In this document: in pieces, positions 15,418 through 24,469 of the stretch
Layout of the letters: each line of letters begins with the position of its first letter
How positions within the stretch are numbered: the first letter of the stretch is position 1
Source of the DNA: Bradyrhizobium betae
GTDB taxonomy: Bacteria > Pseudomonadota > Alphaproteobacteria > Rhizobiales > Xanthobacteraceae
Assembly: GCF_004123905.1 (NCBI RefSeq)
Contig: NZ_MZXW01000021.1
Coordinates: 233,221 to 297,220, forward strand
Length of the DNA: 64,000 bases
Direction: 5' to 3'
Position numbers and translations under genes: made by a program
The notes under the pieces: model-generated
Seen by the model: the letters and a program-made list of their open reading frames with translations, nothing else
Database searches by the model: none
What the model was told of the DNA's origin: nothing

Positions 15418-16797
15418 ATGACGAAGAATCCGACGTGGATATCTGACTGGCGCCCCGAAGATGAGGCGTTCTGGAATGCGGGCGGCAAGGCCATCGCCCG
15501 GCGTAACCTGATCTGGTCGATCGTCGCCGAGCATATCGGCTTCTCGGTGTGGCTGATCTGGAGCATCGTTGCGACCAAGCTGCCGCAGGCGGGCTTCCAT
15601 TACTCTACCGACCAGCTGTTCCAGCTCGTCGCGGTGCCCGGGCTGATCGGCGCCTTCATGCGCTTTCCCTATACGTTCGCGGTTACGACCTTCGGCGGTC
15701 GCAACTGGACCATCTTCAGTGCGGCGATCCTGTTCATTCCGACGCTGTCGCTCGCTTATTTCGTCAGCCAGCCCGACACGCCGTTCTGGCTGATGCTGCT
15801 GATCGCCTCGACGGCAGGTCTCGGCGGCGGGAATTTCGCCTCAAGCATGACCAACATCTCCTTCTTCTTCCCCGACCGGATGAAGGGATGGGCGCTCGGC
15901 TTGAATGCGGCCGGCGGCAATATCGGCGTCTCCAGCGTGCAGCTCTTGACCCCGATCCTGATGACGCTCGCGGTCATCAACCTGTTCCAGGCAACCCCCG
16001 TCGACGGCGTCTTTCTGCAGAACGCCGGTCTGATGTGGGTCCTGCCGATCGCGATCGCGGTGTTCGGTGCGGTGTTCTTCATGAACAACCTCACCACGGC
16101 CAAGTCGTCGATCAAGAATCAGCTCGCGGTGGTCAAGCGCAAGCACACCTGGATTATGGCGTATCTCTATATCGGCACGTTCGGATCCTTCATCGGCTAC
16201 TCCGCGGCGTTCCCGCTGCTGATCAAGACGCAGTTTCCGCAGGTCACGATCGCGATCGCGTTCCTCGGGCCGCTGGTCGGCTCGCTGTCGCGACCACTTG
16301 GTGGCTTGCTCGCCGACAAGATCGGCGGCTCCATCCTCACCTTCTGGAATTTCATCGCGATGGCGGCGGCAACGGTCGGCGTGCTCTACTTCGTCGGGCA
16401 CAAGGATTTTATCGGTTTCCTCGTGATGTTCCTGATCCTGTTCGTCACGACGGGCATTGGCAACGGCTCGACCTATCGGATGATCCCCTCGATCTTCCGC
16501 GAGCAAAATTTGTTCAAGGTCCGCGGTAAGGGTGACGCTGCTCGCGCGATGGCCCTGAAGACGGCGAGCATCGAGAGTGGTGCTGCGGTCGGCTTCATCG
16601 GCGCGATCGGCGCCGTCGGCGGCTATCTGATCCCGAGCGGTTTTGGCAAGTCGATCGCCATGACCGGTGGTCCCTCGCTCGCGCTCGCGATCTATCTTGG
16701 CTTCTATGCCTCCTGCCTCGCTCTGACCTGGTGGTTCTACCTGCGTCGCAGCCCGCAGGGTGAGGGCGCGCCAAGCCTCGCCGAAGCTCGGGTGTGA
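15418..16797 (+). CDS. narK: Nitrate/nitrite transporter, MFS family
   Basis: A 459-residue major-facilitator protein with about 12 membrane helices. The nitrate signature regions are clear: GLGGGNFASSMTNISFFFP in helix 5 and the second one FVTTGIGNGSTYRMIPSIF in helix 11, each Gly-rich with Asn. The N-terminus DWRPEDEAFWNAGGKAIARR is typical of alphaproteobacterial NarK/NasA-like carriers. It may import nitrate, export nitrite, or both. It is the first gene of the narK-bjgb-flp-nasC operon of B. diazoefficiens. Start has AAGGGA upstream. Confidence 0.95.
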   Translation: MTKNPTWISDWRPEDEAFWNAGGKAIARRNLIWSIVAEHIGFSVWLIWSIVATKLPQAGFHYSTDQLFQLVAVPGLIGAFMRFPYTFAVTTFGGRNWTIFSAAILFIPTLSLAYFVSQPDTPFWLMLLIASTAGLGGGNFASSMTNISFFFPDRMKGWALGLNAAGGNIGVSSVQLLTPILMTLAVINLFQATPVDGVFLQNAGLMWVLPIAIAVFGAVFFMNNLTTAKSSIKNQLAVVKRKHTWIMAYLYIGTFGSFIGYSAAFPLLIKTQFPQVTIAIAFLGPLVGSLSRPLGGLLADKIGGSILTFWNFIAMAAATVGVLYFVGHKDFIGFLVMFLILFVTTGIGNGSTYRMIPSIFREQNLFKVRGKGDAARAMALKTASIESGAAVGFIGAIGAVGGYLIPSGFGKSIAMTGGPSLALAIYLGFYASCLALTWWFYLRRSPQGEGAPSLAEARV

Positions 16798-16815
16798 CAG
16801 TTGGTACGAATCTCG

Positions 16816-16839
16816 CTTCTCCCCGTACGCGGGGAGAAG
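16816..16839 (+). repeat. Hairpin between narK and the globin gene
   Basis: CTTCTCCCCG-TACG-CGGGGAGAAG is a perfect 10-bp stem with a tetraloop. There is no T-run. It resembles a short extragenic palindrome frequent in Bradyrhizobiaceae and may adjust relative mRNA levels inside the operon. Confidence 0.6.
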
Positions 16840-16919
16840 TCTCGCTGATGACGTTTGACCCATGAACCTGGTTCGCAATGGCGCGCACCAAGGCAAACCG
16901 AAACAGGCAGGAGAACATC

Positions 16920-17348
16920 ATGACGCCCGAGCAGATCACCCTCATCCAGCAGAGCTTTTCCAAGGTCGCGCCGATTTCGGAAGCAGCCTCTGTGTTGTTC
17001 TATGACCGCTTGTTCGAGGTGGCGCCATCCGTGCGCGCGATGTTTCCCGAGGACATGACCGAGCAGCGCAAGAAACTGATGGGCATGCTCGCCGCCGTCG
17101 TCGGCGGCCTGTCGAACCTGGAAACGATTCTTCCCGCGGCCTCCGCGCTCGCCAAGCGTCACGTCGGTTATGGCGCCAAGGCCGAGCATTACCCGGTGGT
17201 CGGCGCGACCTTGCTGTGGACCCTGGAGAAGGGCCTTGGCGAAGCGTGGACGCCCGAACTCGCCACGGCCTGGACTGACGCCTACGGCGTGCTGTCCGGC
17301 TTCATGATTTCCGAGGCCTACGGCGTGCAGGCGCAGGCCGCCGAATAG
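16920..17348 (+). CDS. bjgb: Single-domain haemoglobin
   Basis: A 142-residue globin of the Vitreoscilla haemoglobin type without a reductase domain. The key residues are present: Tyr28 (B10, LFYDRLF), Gln49 (E7), proximal His81 (KRHVGYG) and Tyr91. In B. diazoefficiens the equivalent protein, Bjgb, works with the next gene product to remove nitric oxide formed as a by-product of nitrate assimilation. The start at 16920 follows AGGAGAAC; a longer frame from 16878 adds 14 residues without homology. It is 11 bp before flp. Confidence 0.94.
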   Translation: MTPEQITLIQQSFSKVAPISEAASVLFYDRLFEVAPSVRAMFPEDMTEQRKKLMGMLAAVVGGLSNLETILPAASALAKRHVGYGAKAEHYPVVGATLLWTLEKGLGEAWTPELATAWTDAYGVLSGFMISEAYGVQAQAAE

Positions 17349-17358
17349 GAGATGTGTT

Positions 17359-18576
17359 GTGAGTGAACCACTCGTCATCGTCGGTAACGGTATGGCGGCC
17401 GCGCGTCTTGTCGATGAACTCGCCAAGACCGCACTCGGCCGCTACGCGGTTGCCGTTATCGGCGATGAACCACGGCTCGCTTACAATCGTGTGCTGCTCT
17501 CCTCCGTGCTGGCCGGCGAGACCGGCTCGCACGAGATCGAGCTGAGACCTGCCGACTGGTGGCGCCATCGCGGCGTCACCGTGCGCTACGGCTATCGCGT
17601 CACCGAGATCGACACCGGCCGCCGCGAGCTCAAGATCGCCGGTGAAGAGAGCATGGAATATTCCAAGCTCGTGCTCGCCACTGGATCGACGCCGCTGCGG
17701 CTCAACGTGCCCGGCGCCGATCTTGCCGGCGTTCATACCTTTCGCGACACCCGCGACGTCGACCTGCTGTTGACGCTTGCGGCCGCCAAGAAGCGCGTCG
17801 TCGTGGTTGGCGGCGGCCTGCTCGGGCTTGAAGCGGCCTACGGCCTCGCCAAGGCCGGCGCGCCGGTGACGCTGCTGCATCTGATGGACCGGCTGATGGA
17901 GCGCCAGCTCGACGGGCCGGCCGCCGATCTGCTGAAGACGCTGGTCGAGCGCAAGGGCATCCGCATCCTGCTCAATGCCAGCACGAAGTGCATTCATGGC
18001 GACGGGCATGTCGAGGCCGTCGAGCTCGCCGACGGCAGCCGCCTCGAGGCCGACGCCGTGATCTTCGCCGCGGGCATCAGGCCCAACATCGCGCTGGCCA
18101 GGGATGCCGGCATCGCGGTCAACCGCGGCGTCGTCGTCAATGACGAGATGCAGACGGCCTCGCCCGACATCTACGCGCTCGGCGAATGCGCCGAGCATCG
18201 CGGCACCTGTTATGGTCTGGTCGAGCCGGCCTACGAGCAGGCGCGGGTGCTGGCACAGCATCTCGCCGGGCGGTCCGCTTCGTATCATGGCAGCGTGGTC
18301 TCGACCAATCTGAAGGTCTCCGGCGTCGGCGTGTTTTCTGCCGGCGATTTCATGGGCGGGGAGGGCAGCGAGAGCCTCGTGCTGTCAGACCGCAGGCGCG
18401 GCACCTACAAGAAGCTCGTCATCGCGGATGGACGGCTCACCGGTGCGCTGCTGATCGGCGATACCGTCGATGCGCTCTGGTATCTCGGGCTGATCCGCAA
18501 TCGCGAGAATGTTGCCGCGATCCGCGCCGACATGATGTTCGGCCGCGCGCTCGCGCTTCCTTCGAAAGCAGCTTGA
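17359..18576 (+). CDS. flp: FAD-dependent NAD(P)H oxidoreductase of the nitrate/NO system
   Basis: A 405-residue flavoprotein related to the N-terminal half of NirB and to rubredoxin reductases. It has the FAD motif IVGNGMAAARLVDEL at the N-terminus, the NAD motif VVVGGGLLGLEAAYGLAKAG near residue 155, and the second FAD motif ending DIYALGECAEH. In B. diazoefficiens this protein is proposed to give electrons both to the globin and to the nitrate reductase NasC. Co-transcription with those genes here (11 and 1 bp spacing) agrees. It starts with GTG. It has no siroheme domain, so it is not a nitrite reductase. Confidence 0.93.
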   Translation: MSEPLVIVGNGMAAARLVDELAKTALGRYAVAVIGDEPRLAYNRVLLSSVLAGETGSHEIELRPADWWRHRGVTVRYGYRVTEIDTGRRELKIAGEESMEYSKLVLATGSTPLRLNVPGADLAGVHTFRDTRDVDLLLTLAAAKKRVVVVGGGLLGLEAAYGLAKAGAPVTLLHLMDRLMERQLDGPAADLLKTLVERKGIRILLNASTKCIHGDGHVEAVELADGSRLEADAVIFAAGIRPNIALARDAGIAVNRGVVVNDEMQTASPDIYALGECAEHRGTCYGLVEPAYEQARVLAQHLAGRSASYHGSVVSTNLKVSGVGVFSAGDFMGGEGSESLVLSDRRRGTYKKLVIADGRLTGALLIGDTVDALWYLGLIRNRENVAAIRADMMFGRALALPSKAA

Positions 18577-18577
18577 T

Positions 18578-21280
18578 ATGACGGCGATCGACCCAAAACT
18601 CCGCGCCACCAAGACGACCTGCCCCTATTGCGGGGTCGGCTGTGGCGTGCTCGCGACGCCCGACGGCAAGGGCGGCGCGGCGATCGCGGGCGATCCCGAT
18701 CATCCCGCCAATTTCGGCCGTCTGTGCTCCAAGGGCTCCGCGCTCGGCGAGACCGTTGGCCTCGAGAGCCGGCTGCTCTATCCCATGATCCGCTGCAAGG
18801 GCGTGCTGGAGCGCGTCGCCTGGAGCGATGCGCTCGATCACGTCGCCCATCGCATGCAGCACATCGTCGCGCGCGACGGTGCCGACGCAGTCGCGTTCTA
18901 TCTGTCCGGCCAGCTCCTCACCGAGGATTATTACGTCGCCAACAAGCTGATGAAGGGCTTTGTCGGCACGGCCAATGTCGACACCAATTCGCGGCTGTGC
19001 ATGTCGTCCTCGGTCGCGGGTCATCGCCGCGCCTTCGGCGCCGACACCGTGCCCGGCTGCTACGAGGATCTCGACCAGGCCGATCTACTCGTCTTCGTCG
19101 GCTCGAACGCGGCCTGGTGCCATCCGGTGTTGTTCCAGCGCATGGTGAAGAACCGTGGCGAGCGCGGTGCGCGCATGATCGTGATCGATCCGCGCCGCAC
19201 CGACACTGCAAGCGACGTCGATCTGTTCCTCGGCCTCAAGCCCGGCACCGACACCGCGCTGTTCTCCGGGCTGTTCGTCCATCTCGCCGACAGCGGCGCG
19301 CTCGATCAGGATTACATCGCCGCCAATACGTCCGGCTTCGACGATGCGCTGGCACGCGCGCGCAATATCGCCGGCAGCGTCGCCGCGACCGCGCTGGCGA
19401 CCGGCCTCACCGAGCAGGACGTCGCGACTTTCTTCAAGATGTTCCGCGATACCGAACGGGTCGTCACGCTCTATTCGCAGGGCGTCAACCAGTCGGCGCA
19501 GGGCACTGACAAGGTCAACGCGATCCTGAACTGCCATCTCGCCACGGGGCGCATCGGCAAGCCCGGCGCATCGCCGTTCTCGCTGACCGGCCAGCCCAAT
19601 GCGATGGGCGGCCGCGAGGTCGGCGGCCTCGCCAACCAGCTCGCCGCACACATGAACTTCACGCCGCCCGACATCGATCGCGTCAGGCGGTTCTGGAAGG
19701 CGCCGCGCATCGCCACCCATGAGGGGCTGAAAGCAGTCCAGCTGTTCGAGGCGATCAACCGTGGCGAGGTCAAGGCGCTGTGGGTGATGGGCACCAATCC
19801 CGCGGTGTCGCTGCCCGACGCCGACTTCGTGCGCGAGGCGCTGAAGAAGCTCGAGCTGTTCGTGGTCTCCGAGAACGTGCTTTCCAACGACACCGTCGAT
19901 GCCGGGCCGCACGTGCTGCTGCCGGCGCTGGCCTGGGGCGAGAAGTCCGGCACGGTCACCAATTCCGAGCGACGCATCTCGCGCCAGCGCTCGTTCCTGC
20001 CGGCGCCCGGCGAGGCGCGGCCCGATTGGTGGATCCTGAGCGAAACCGCCAAGCGCCTCGGCTTCGGCGACAGCTTTAACTACAAATCCGCCGCGGATAT
20101 CTTTCGCGAACATGCTGCGCTCTCGGCCTTCGAGAACGATGGCAGCCGCGATTTCGACATCGGCGCGCTGACCTCGCTGTCGGATGAGGCTTTCGATGGA
20201 TTGAAGCCGGTGCAGTGGCCCGCGCGCGAGGGCCAGACTCCCGGCGAACGTTTCTTCGCGAGCGGCGGCTTTTTCACCAATGACGGCAAGGGCCGCTTCG
20301 TCGCGCCGGAGGTGCCGGCGCTGCGCGGCGAGACCGGGCCCTCGCGCCCGCTGCGTCTCAACACCGGACGCATTCGCGACCAATGGCACACCATGACGCG
20401 CACGGGCCTCAGCCAGCGGCTCGGCGCGCATCTGCCCGAGCCGTTCGTCGAGATCCATCCTGATGACGCCAACAAGTACAACATCGTCCATGACGGTTTT
20501 GCCCGTATCACCACCGACTACGGCCAGTGCATTCTGAAGGTCGTCGTCAGCGACCGCCAGCAGCGCGGCACGCTGTTCGCGCCGATCCACTGGAGCGCGA
20601 TGAATGCCTCCCACGGCCGCGTCGGCGCGCTGGTCGCGCCGTTCACCGATCCGTTCTCTGGCCAGCCGGAGTCCAAGGCGACACCGGCCGCGATCACGCC
20701 GTATGAATACGTCTTCCGCGGCTTTGCGCTCTCGCGAAAACAGCTCGATCTGCCGCCAAACCTGATGTGGACCCGTGTCACAGTCTCGGGCGGCTTCGGC
20801 TACCTCTTCGCAGACAATGCGGATCTGTCGCGCTGGCCGGCCTGGCTCGATGGCGTTGCCGGCGAGGATGTCGCCGACTATCGGGATTTCGGTGGCGGCG
20901 TCTATCGCGCTGCGTCGTTCGTGGGCGACCGCATCGAGACCTGCCTGTTCGTCGGCCCCGCGCATGATGCCGGTGACTGGGAGGTGGTGAAGAGCCTGTT
21001 CGTGGCCGATCAGGTCAGCGACGACCAGCGCCGCATGCTGTTGTCAGGCAAGTCCAGCGAAGGCGCCGCCGCAACCGGCCCGATCGTCTGCGCCTGCTTC
21101 GGCGTCGGCCGCGGCACCATCTGCGACACGATTGCCGCCGGCGCGCGCTCGGCGGCCGAGATCGGCGCAAAACTCAAGGCCGGCACCAATTGCGGCTCCT
21201 GCATCCCCGAACTGAAGCGCCTGATCGCGACGACGGACGTGCCGGTGAAGCAGGCAAAGGTCGCGGGCGCGGCGGGGTAG
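18578..21280 (+). CDS. nasC: Assimilatory nitrate reductase, catalytic subunit
   Basis: A 900-residue molybdopterin oxidoreductase. The N-terminal [4Fe-4S] site is CPYCGVGC with a fourth Cys in RLCSKGS; the bis-MGD domains follow (for example NTNSRLCMSSSVAGHRRAFG and GVNQSAQGTDKVNAILN). The last 65 residues are a BFD-type [2Fe-2S] domain (CACFGVGRGTICD with a later NCGSCIPEL), as in Klebsiella NasA. It reduces nitrate to nitrite in the cytoplasm, with electrons probably from Flp. There is no twin-arginine signal, which separates it from periplasmic NapA. The ferredoxin- or NADH-dependent nitrite reductase that must follow is not in the window. Confidence 0.95.
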   Translation: MTAIDPKLRATKTTCPYCGVGCGVLATPDGKGGAAIAGDPDHPANFGRLCSKGSALGETVGLESRLLYPMIRCKGVLERVAWSDALDHVAHRMQHIVARDGADAVAFYLSGQLLTEDYYVANKLMKGFVGTANVDTNSRLCMSSSVAGHRRAFGADTVPGCYEDLDQADLLVFVGSNAAWCHPVLFQRMVKNRGERGARMIVIDPRRTDTASDVDLFLGLKPGTDTALFSGLFVHLADSGALDQDYIAANTSGFDDALARARNIAGSVAATALATGLTEQDVATFFKMFRDTERVVTLYSQGVNQSAQGTDKVNAILNCHLATGRIGKPGASPFSLTGQPNAMGGREVGGLANQLAAHMNFTPPDIDRVRRFWKAPRIATHEGLKAVQLFEAINRGEVKALWVMGTNPAVSLPDADFVREALKKLELFVVSENVLSNDTVDAGPHVLLPALAWGEKSGTVTNSERRISRQRSFLPAPGEARPDWWILSETAKRLGFGDSFNYKSAADIFREHAALSAFENDGSRDFDIGALTSLSDEAFDGLKPVQWPAREGQTPGERFFASGGFFTNDGKGRFVAPEVPALRGETGPSRPLRLNTGRIRDQWHTMTRTGLSQRLGAHLPEPFVEIHPDDANKYNIVHDGFARITTDYGQCILKVVVSDRQQRGTLFAPIHWSAMNASHGRVGALVAPFTDPFSGQPESKATPAAITPYEYVFRGFALSRKQLDLPPNLMWTRVTVSGGFGYLFADNADLSRWPAWLDGVAGEDVADYRDFGGGVYRAASFVGDRIETCLFVGPAHDAGDWEVVKSLFVADQVSDDQRRMLLSGKSSEGAAATGPIVCACFGVGRGTICDTIAAGARSAAEIGAKLKAGTNCGSCIPELKRLIATTDVPVKQAKVAGAAG

Positions 21281-21285
21281 GTAGG

Positions 21286-21425
21286 TCTCGTGCACCGGAC
21301 GCTGCCCAGCACGAAGTGATGCGCTGCAGAGCCGGGGCCCATCTAACAGCGGAGTGTTTGGCCCTTCTGGGTCCCGGCTCTGCGCAGCAGCGTTTCACGC
21401 TGCAGCGCGTCCGGGACATGAGAGT
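21286..21425. repeat. Dispersed intergenic repeat (family A)
   Basis: A 140-bp palindromic unit with arms like GTCCCGGCTCTGCGCAGCAG and CGCTGCAGAGCCGGGGCCCA. Two other copies lie at 29681-29816 and 46971-47105, in different orders of the same blocks. The unit is confined to intergenic space and encodes nothing. Confidence 0.75.
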
Positions 21426-21520
21426 GGCGTGGACGCAGCCATGCCCTCCCCCCAATCGACGCGCCCTCGATTGTGCCCTATGTTGCCGCGCTCTCCGCCT
21501 CAACACACACAAAAACAACA

Positions 21521-22420
21521 ATGATGTACCTGGAAACGCCGCCACGCCTGATCGAGACTAAAATCTTCTCCGCCATGCCCGACAAATTCCGCCGCAAGGG
21601 TGAGCGGACCGATTGGGCCGACGCCAACCGGCCGGGTGTGCCGACCGACAGTTTTATCGAGGGGCCGTCCTTCGACAGCGACGGCCGTCTCTACATCGTC
21701 GACATTCCTTTCGGCCGCATCTTCCGCATCGCGCCTGACGGCGAGTGGTCGCTGGCGATCGAGTATGAGGGATGGCCGAACGGATTGAAGATCGCAGCCG
21801 ATGGCCGCATTCTCGTGACCGACTACATGCACGGCATCATGGAGCTCGATGCCAGGGACGGCCGCATCAAGCCGATCCTGACCGCACGCAATTCGGAATC
21901 GTTCCGCGGCTGTAACGACCTGCATCTCGCATCCAATGGCGACATCTATTTCACTGACCAGGGCCAGACCGGCCTGCACGATCCCGGCGGTCGCGTCTAT
22001 CGGCTGGCGTCGAGCGGCCGGCTCGATTGTCTGATCGATACCGGCATCAGTCCGAACGGTCTGGTGCTCGATCCCACCGAGACCGTGCTGTTCGTCGCGA
22101 TGACGCGCGACAATGCGGTGTGGCGGCTGCCGTTCATGAAAGACGGTAGTGTATCGAAGGTCGGCCGCTTCTGCTCGCTGTTCGGCACCAGCGGTCCTGA
22201 TGGTATGACCATGGACGCGAAGGGGCGCCTCTTCGTCGGCCATGCCTCGCTCGGCCATGTCTTCGTTTTTGCGCCGAACGGCGAGCTGATCGCACGGATC
22301 AAGTCGTGCGCGGGGCCAAACTGCACCAATGTCGCCATTGGTGGCGCGCAAAAGGATCGTCTCTATATCACGGAGTCGGCGACCGGCAGCGTGCTGGTCG
22401 CGGACATCAGCGCTCTCTAG
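21521..22420 (+). CDS. SMP-30/gluconolactonase-family protein
   Basis: A 299-residue six-bladed beta-propeller of the SMP-30/Gnl/LRE type. Metal ligands of the family are visible: Glu in SFIEGPSFD, Asn-Asp in FRGCNDLHL, Asn in GISPNGLVL and Asp in TSGPDGMTM. Such proteins hydrolyse sugar lactones with a divalent metal. The start is one of two adjacent ATGs (21521/21524); frames reaching upstream enter the repeat element. It is followed after 8 bp by an aldo/keto reductase, so the two probably form an operon acting on a sugar or sugar lactone. Confidence 0.87.
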   Translation: MMYLETPPRLIETKIFSAMPDKFRRKGERTDWADANRPGVPTDSFIEGPSFDSDGRLYIVDIPFGRIFRIAPDGEWSLAIEYEGWPNGLKIAADGRILVTDYMHGIMELDARDGRIKPILTARNSESFRGCNDLHLASNGDIYFTDQGQTGLHDPGGRVYRLASSGRLDCLIDTGISPNGLVLDPTETVLFVAMTRDNAVWRLPFMKDGSVSKVGRFCSLFGTSGPDGMTMDAKGRLFVGHASLGHVFVFAPNGELIARIKSCAGPNCTNVAIGGAQKDRLYITESATGSVLVADISAL

Positions 22421-22428
22421 GAATAGAC

Positions 22429-23268
22429 ATGAACACGCACCCCTTCGGCAAGACCGGCGCCAACGTCTCCGTGATCGGGCAGGGCACCTGGTATCTCGAC
22501 CATGGCGACCGCAAGCGCGCGATCGCGGCGCTTCAGAGTGGACTCGATCTCGGCATGACGCATATCGATACCGCCGAGATGTATGGCGATGCCGAGCTCG
22601 TCATTGCCGATGCGATTGCAGGCCGGCGCGACGAGGTGTTCCTCGTTTCAAAGGTGCTGCCGAGCAACGCCTCGCGTCGCGGCACCATCACAGCCTGCGA
22701 GCGTTCGCTCAAGCGGCTGAAGACCGATCGGCTCGATTGCTATCTCCTGCACTGGCGCGGCTCGTATCCGCTAGAGGACACCGTCGCCGCGTTCGATGAA
22801 TTGGTGAAGGCGGGCAAGATCAAATCCTGGGGCGTCTCCAATTTCGACGCTGACGATCTTGATGAGCTTCTTGATGTCTCCGGTGAAGGCCGCATCGCCT
22901 GCAATCAGGTGCTCTATCATCTCAAGGAGCGCGCGATCGAGCATGCGGTGATCCCGTGGTGCGAGCAGCATGGCGTCGCCGTCGTTGCCTATTCGCCGTT
23001 CGGGCATGACGATTTCCCGGACGCGCGCAGCAAGGGCGGCGCCGTTCTCGCGCGCATTGCCGATGCGCGTCGCGCGACGCCGCGTCAGGTCGCGCTCAGC
23101 TTCCTCACCCGTGCGACTACGGTGGTCGCGATCCCGAAGGCGTCGTCCGCCGAACATGCCGGCGAAAATGCGGCAGCGGGGGATCTCGTGCTGACGAAAG
23201 ACGAGATTTCTGCGCTGGATGCGGCGTTTCCGCGCGGATCGAAGCCGCGCGGATTGCCAATGCTGTAG
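22429..23268 (+). CDS. Aldo/keto reductase
   Basis: A 279-residue NADP-dependent aldo/keto reductase. The catalytic tetrad is in place: Asp and Tyr in HIDTAEMYGDAE, Lys in FLVSKVLPSN, and His in CYLLHWRGSYPLED. The NADP-binding end reads VVAIPKASSAEHAGENAAA. It starts 8 bp after the lactonase gene with AGGAAT as ribosome binding site; the longer frame overlapping the lactonase is not needed. Substrate is unknown; the neighbour suggests a sugar-derived aldehyde. Confidence 0.9.
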   Translation: MNTHPFGKTGANVSVIGQGTWYLDHGDRKRAIAALQSGLDLGMTHIDTAEMYGDAELVIADAIAGRRDEVFLVSKVLPSNASRRGTITACERSLKRLKTDRLDCYLLHWRGSYPLEDTVAAFDELVKAGKIKSWGVSNFDADDLDELLDVSGEGRIACNQVLYHLKERAIEHAVIPWCEQHGVAVVAYSPFGHDDFPDARSKGGAVLARIADARRATPRQVALSFLTRATTVVAIPKASSAEHAGENAAAGDLVLTKDEISALDAAFPRGSKPRGLPML

Positions 23269-23422
23269 TGCAGCAAACCGCACTTTACTTGCATTCTTAA
23301 TGAAGCATTGACGCGCGCGGACCTGAGCGCATATCGGCATCCTGTTTTCGGAAGTTGTGAAAGCGGCGCATTTGTCGTTTTTTACGACCGCACACGATTC
23401 GCATTTTCCCCGAGTTCCAGCC

Positions 23423-24409
23423 GTGACACCGCCGCCAGCCGCAGCCGCAAGGCTCGATAGTATTTCCGTGCCTGCGCCCGAGAAGAAGCATGTCGGCCGC
23501 CGCGCACCCGCACGCGTCGATCATCCCTTCAAGGGCATTGCGCTGGTGCTGCTCTCGACGGTGTTTCTCGGCTGCTCCGACGTCACCGCAAAATATCTCT
23601 CGACCAGCCTGCCGTCGATCGAGATCACCTGGATCCGCTTCGTCACCTTCGCGCTGATGTTTACGCCGGTGATGCTGCCGGCTTCGCCGATCTATGCGAT
23701 GCGCACCGAGCGGCTTGGCCTTCAATTGATGCGCGGTACTGCGCTGCTCGGCTCCTCGCTGTTCTTCATCACCGGGCTAAGCTTCCTGCCGATCGCGGAA
23801 GCCTCCGCGACCGGCTTCGTCTCGCCGCTGTTCGTCACCGCGCTGTCGATCATCTTCCTGAGCGAGAAGGTGGGCATGCGCCGCTGGATCGCGACGGCGA
23901 TCGGCCTCACGGGTGTGATGATCATCCTGCGCCCGGGCTCGAGCGCGTTTCATGTCGCCGCGTTCTTCCCGATCATCTCGGCGTTCTGCTGGGCCGCCGC
24001 GCTGATCCTGACCCGCATGATCAGCGGGCGCGAAGCCGTCGTCACCACGATGGCCTATTCCGCGCTCACAGGCGTGGCGATCCTCAGCGTGATGGTGCCG
24101 TTCGTCTGGGTGACGCCGACCTGGACCGCGATTGGCCTCGGTATCGTGATCGGTGTCGCCTCCACCGTCGGGCAGTGGATCATCGTGCTGGCCTATCGCT
24201 ACGGCGATGCCTCGGTGCTGGCGCCATTCTCCTACACGCAGTTGCTCTGGGTCAGCATTTTGGGCTTCTTCCTGTTCGGAGAAGTGCCTGACGTCTGGAC
24301 CATCACCGGTGCGGCCTTCATCGTCGCCAGTGGTCTCTACATCGCCCATCGCGAGCGCATCCGCCGCGCCCAGCTGCTGGTGCTGGAAGAGCGTTCCCCG
24401 AACCCCTGA
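23423..24409 (+). CDS. EamA/DMT-family transporter
   Basis: A 328-residue inner-membrane protein with ten hydrophobic helices arranged as two EamA repeats, preceded by a Pro/Ala-rich cytoplasmic tail. Typical phrases are FFITGLSFLPIAEASATGFV and the C-terminal SYTQLLWVSILGFFLFGEVP. Members export small metabolites such as amino acids; the substrate here is unknown. The start is uncertain: there is no ATG near the N-terminus, GTG at 23423 is chosen because codon use upstream looks non-coding, and GTG at 23357 is an alternative. Confidence 0.85.
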   Translation: MTPPPAAAARLDSISVPAPEKKHVGRRAPARVDHPFKGIALVLLSTVFLGCSDVTAKYLSTSLPSIEITWIRFVTFALMFTPVMLPASPIYAMRTERLGLQLMRGTALLGSSLFFITGLSFLPIAEASATGFVSPLFVTALSIIFLSEKVGMRRWIATAIGLTGVMIILRPGSSAFHVAAFFPIISAFCWAAALILTRMISGREAVVTTMAYSALTGVAILSVMVPFVWVTPTWTAIGLGIVIGVASTVGQWIIVLAYRYGDASVLAPFSYTQLLWVSILGFFLFGEVPDVWTITGAAFIVASGLYIAHRERIRRAQLLVLEERSPNP

Positions 24410-24469
24410 CGCAAGTTCGCACGTCCTGTTACGTGCTATCAATGGCTCCAACGAAAAGGGAGGAGCCGG

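Noticed and set aside
19085..20965. 626-codon open frame on the minus strand inside nasC
   Set aside because: It is the antisense of a clear molybdoenzyme gene. GC-rich codon bias keeps the opposite frame free of stops; the translation is Arg/Ala/Gly/Glu-rich without motifs.
18578..21280. Reading the molybdoenzyme as formate dehydrogenase
   Set aside because: The operon context (narK, globin, Flp), the absence of a selenocysteine or FdhA-type Cys motif that I can see, and the BFD-like tail favour assimilatory nitrate reductase.
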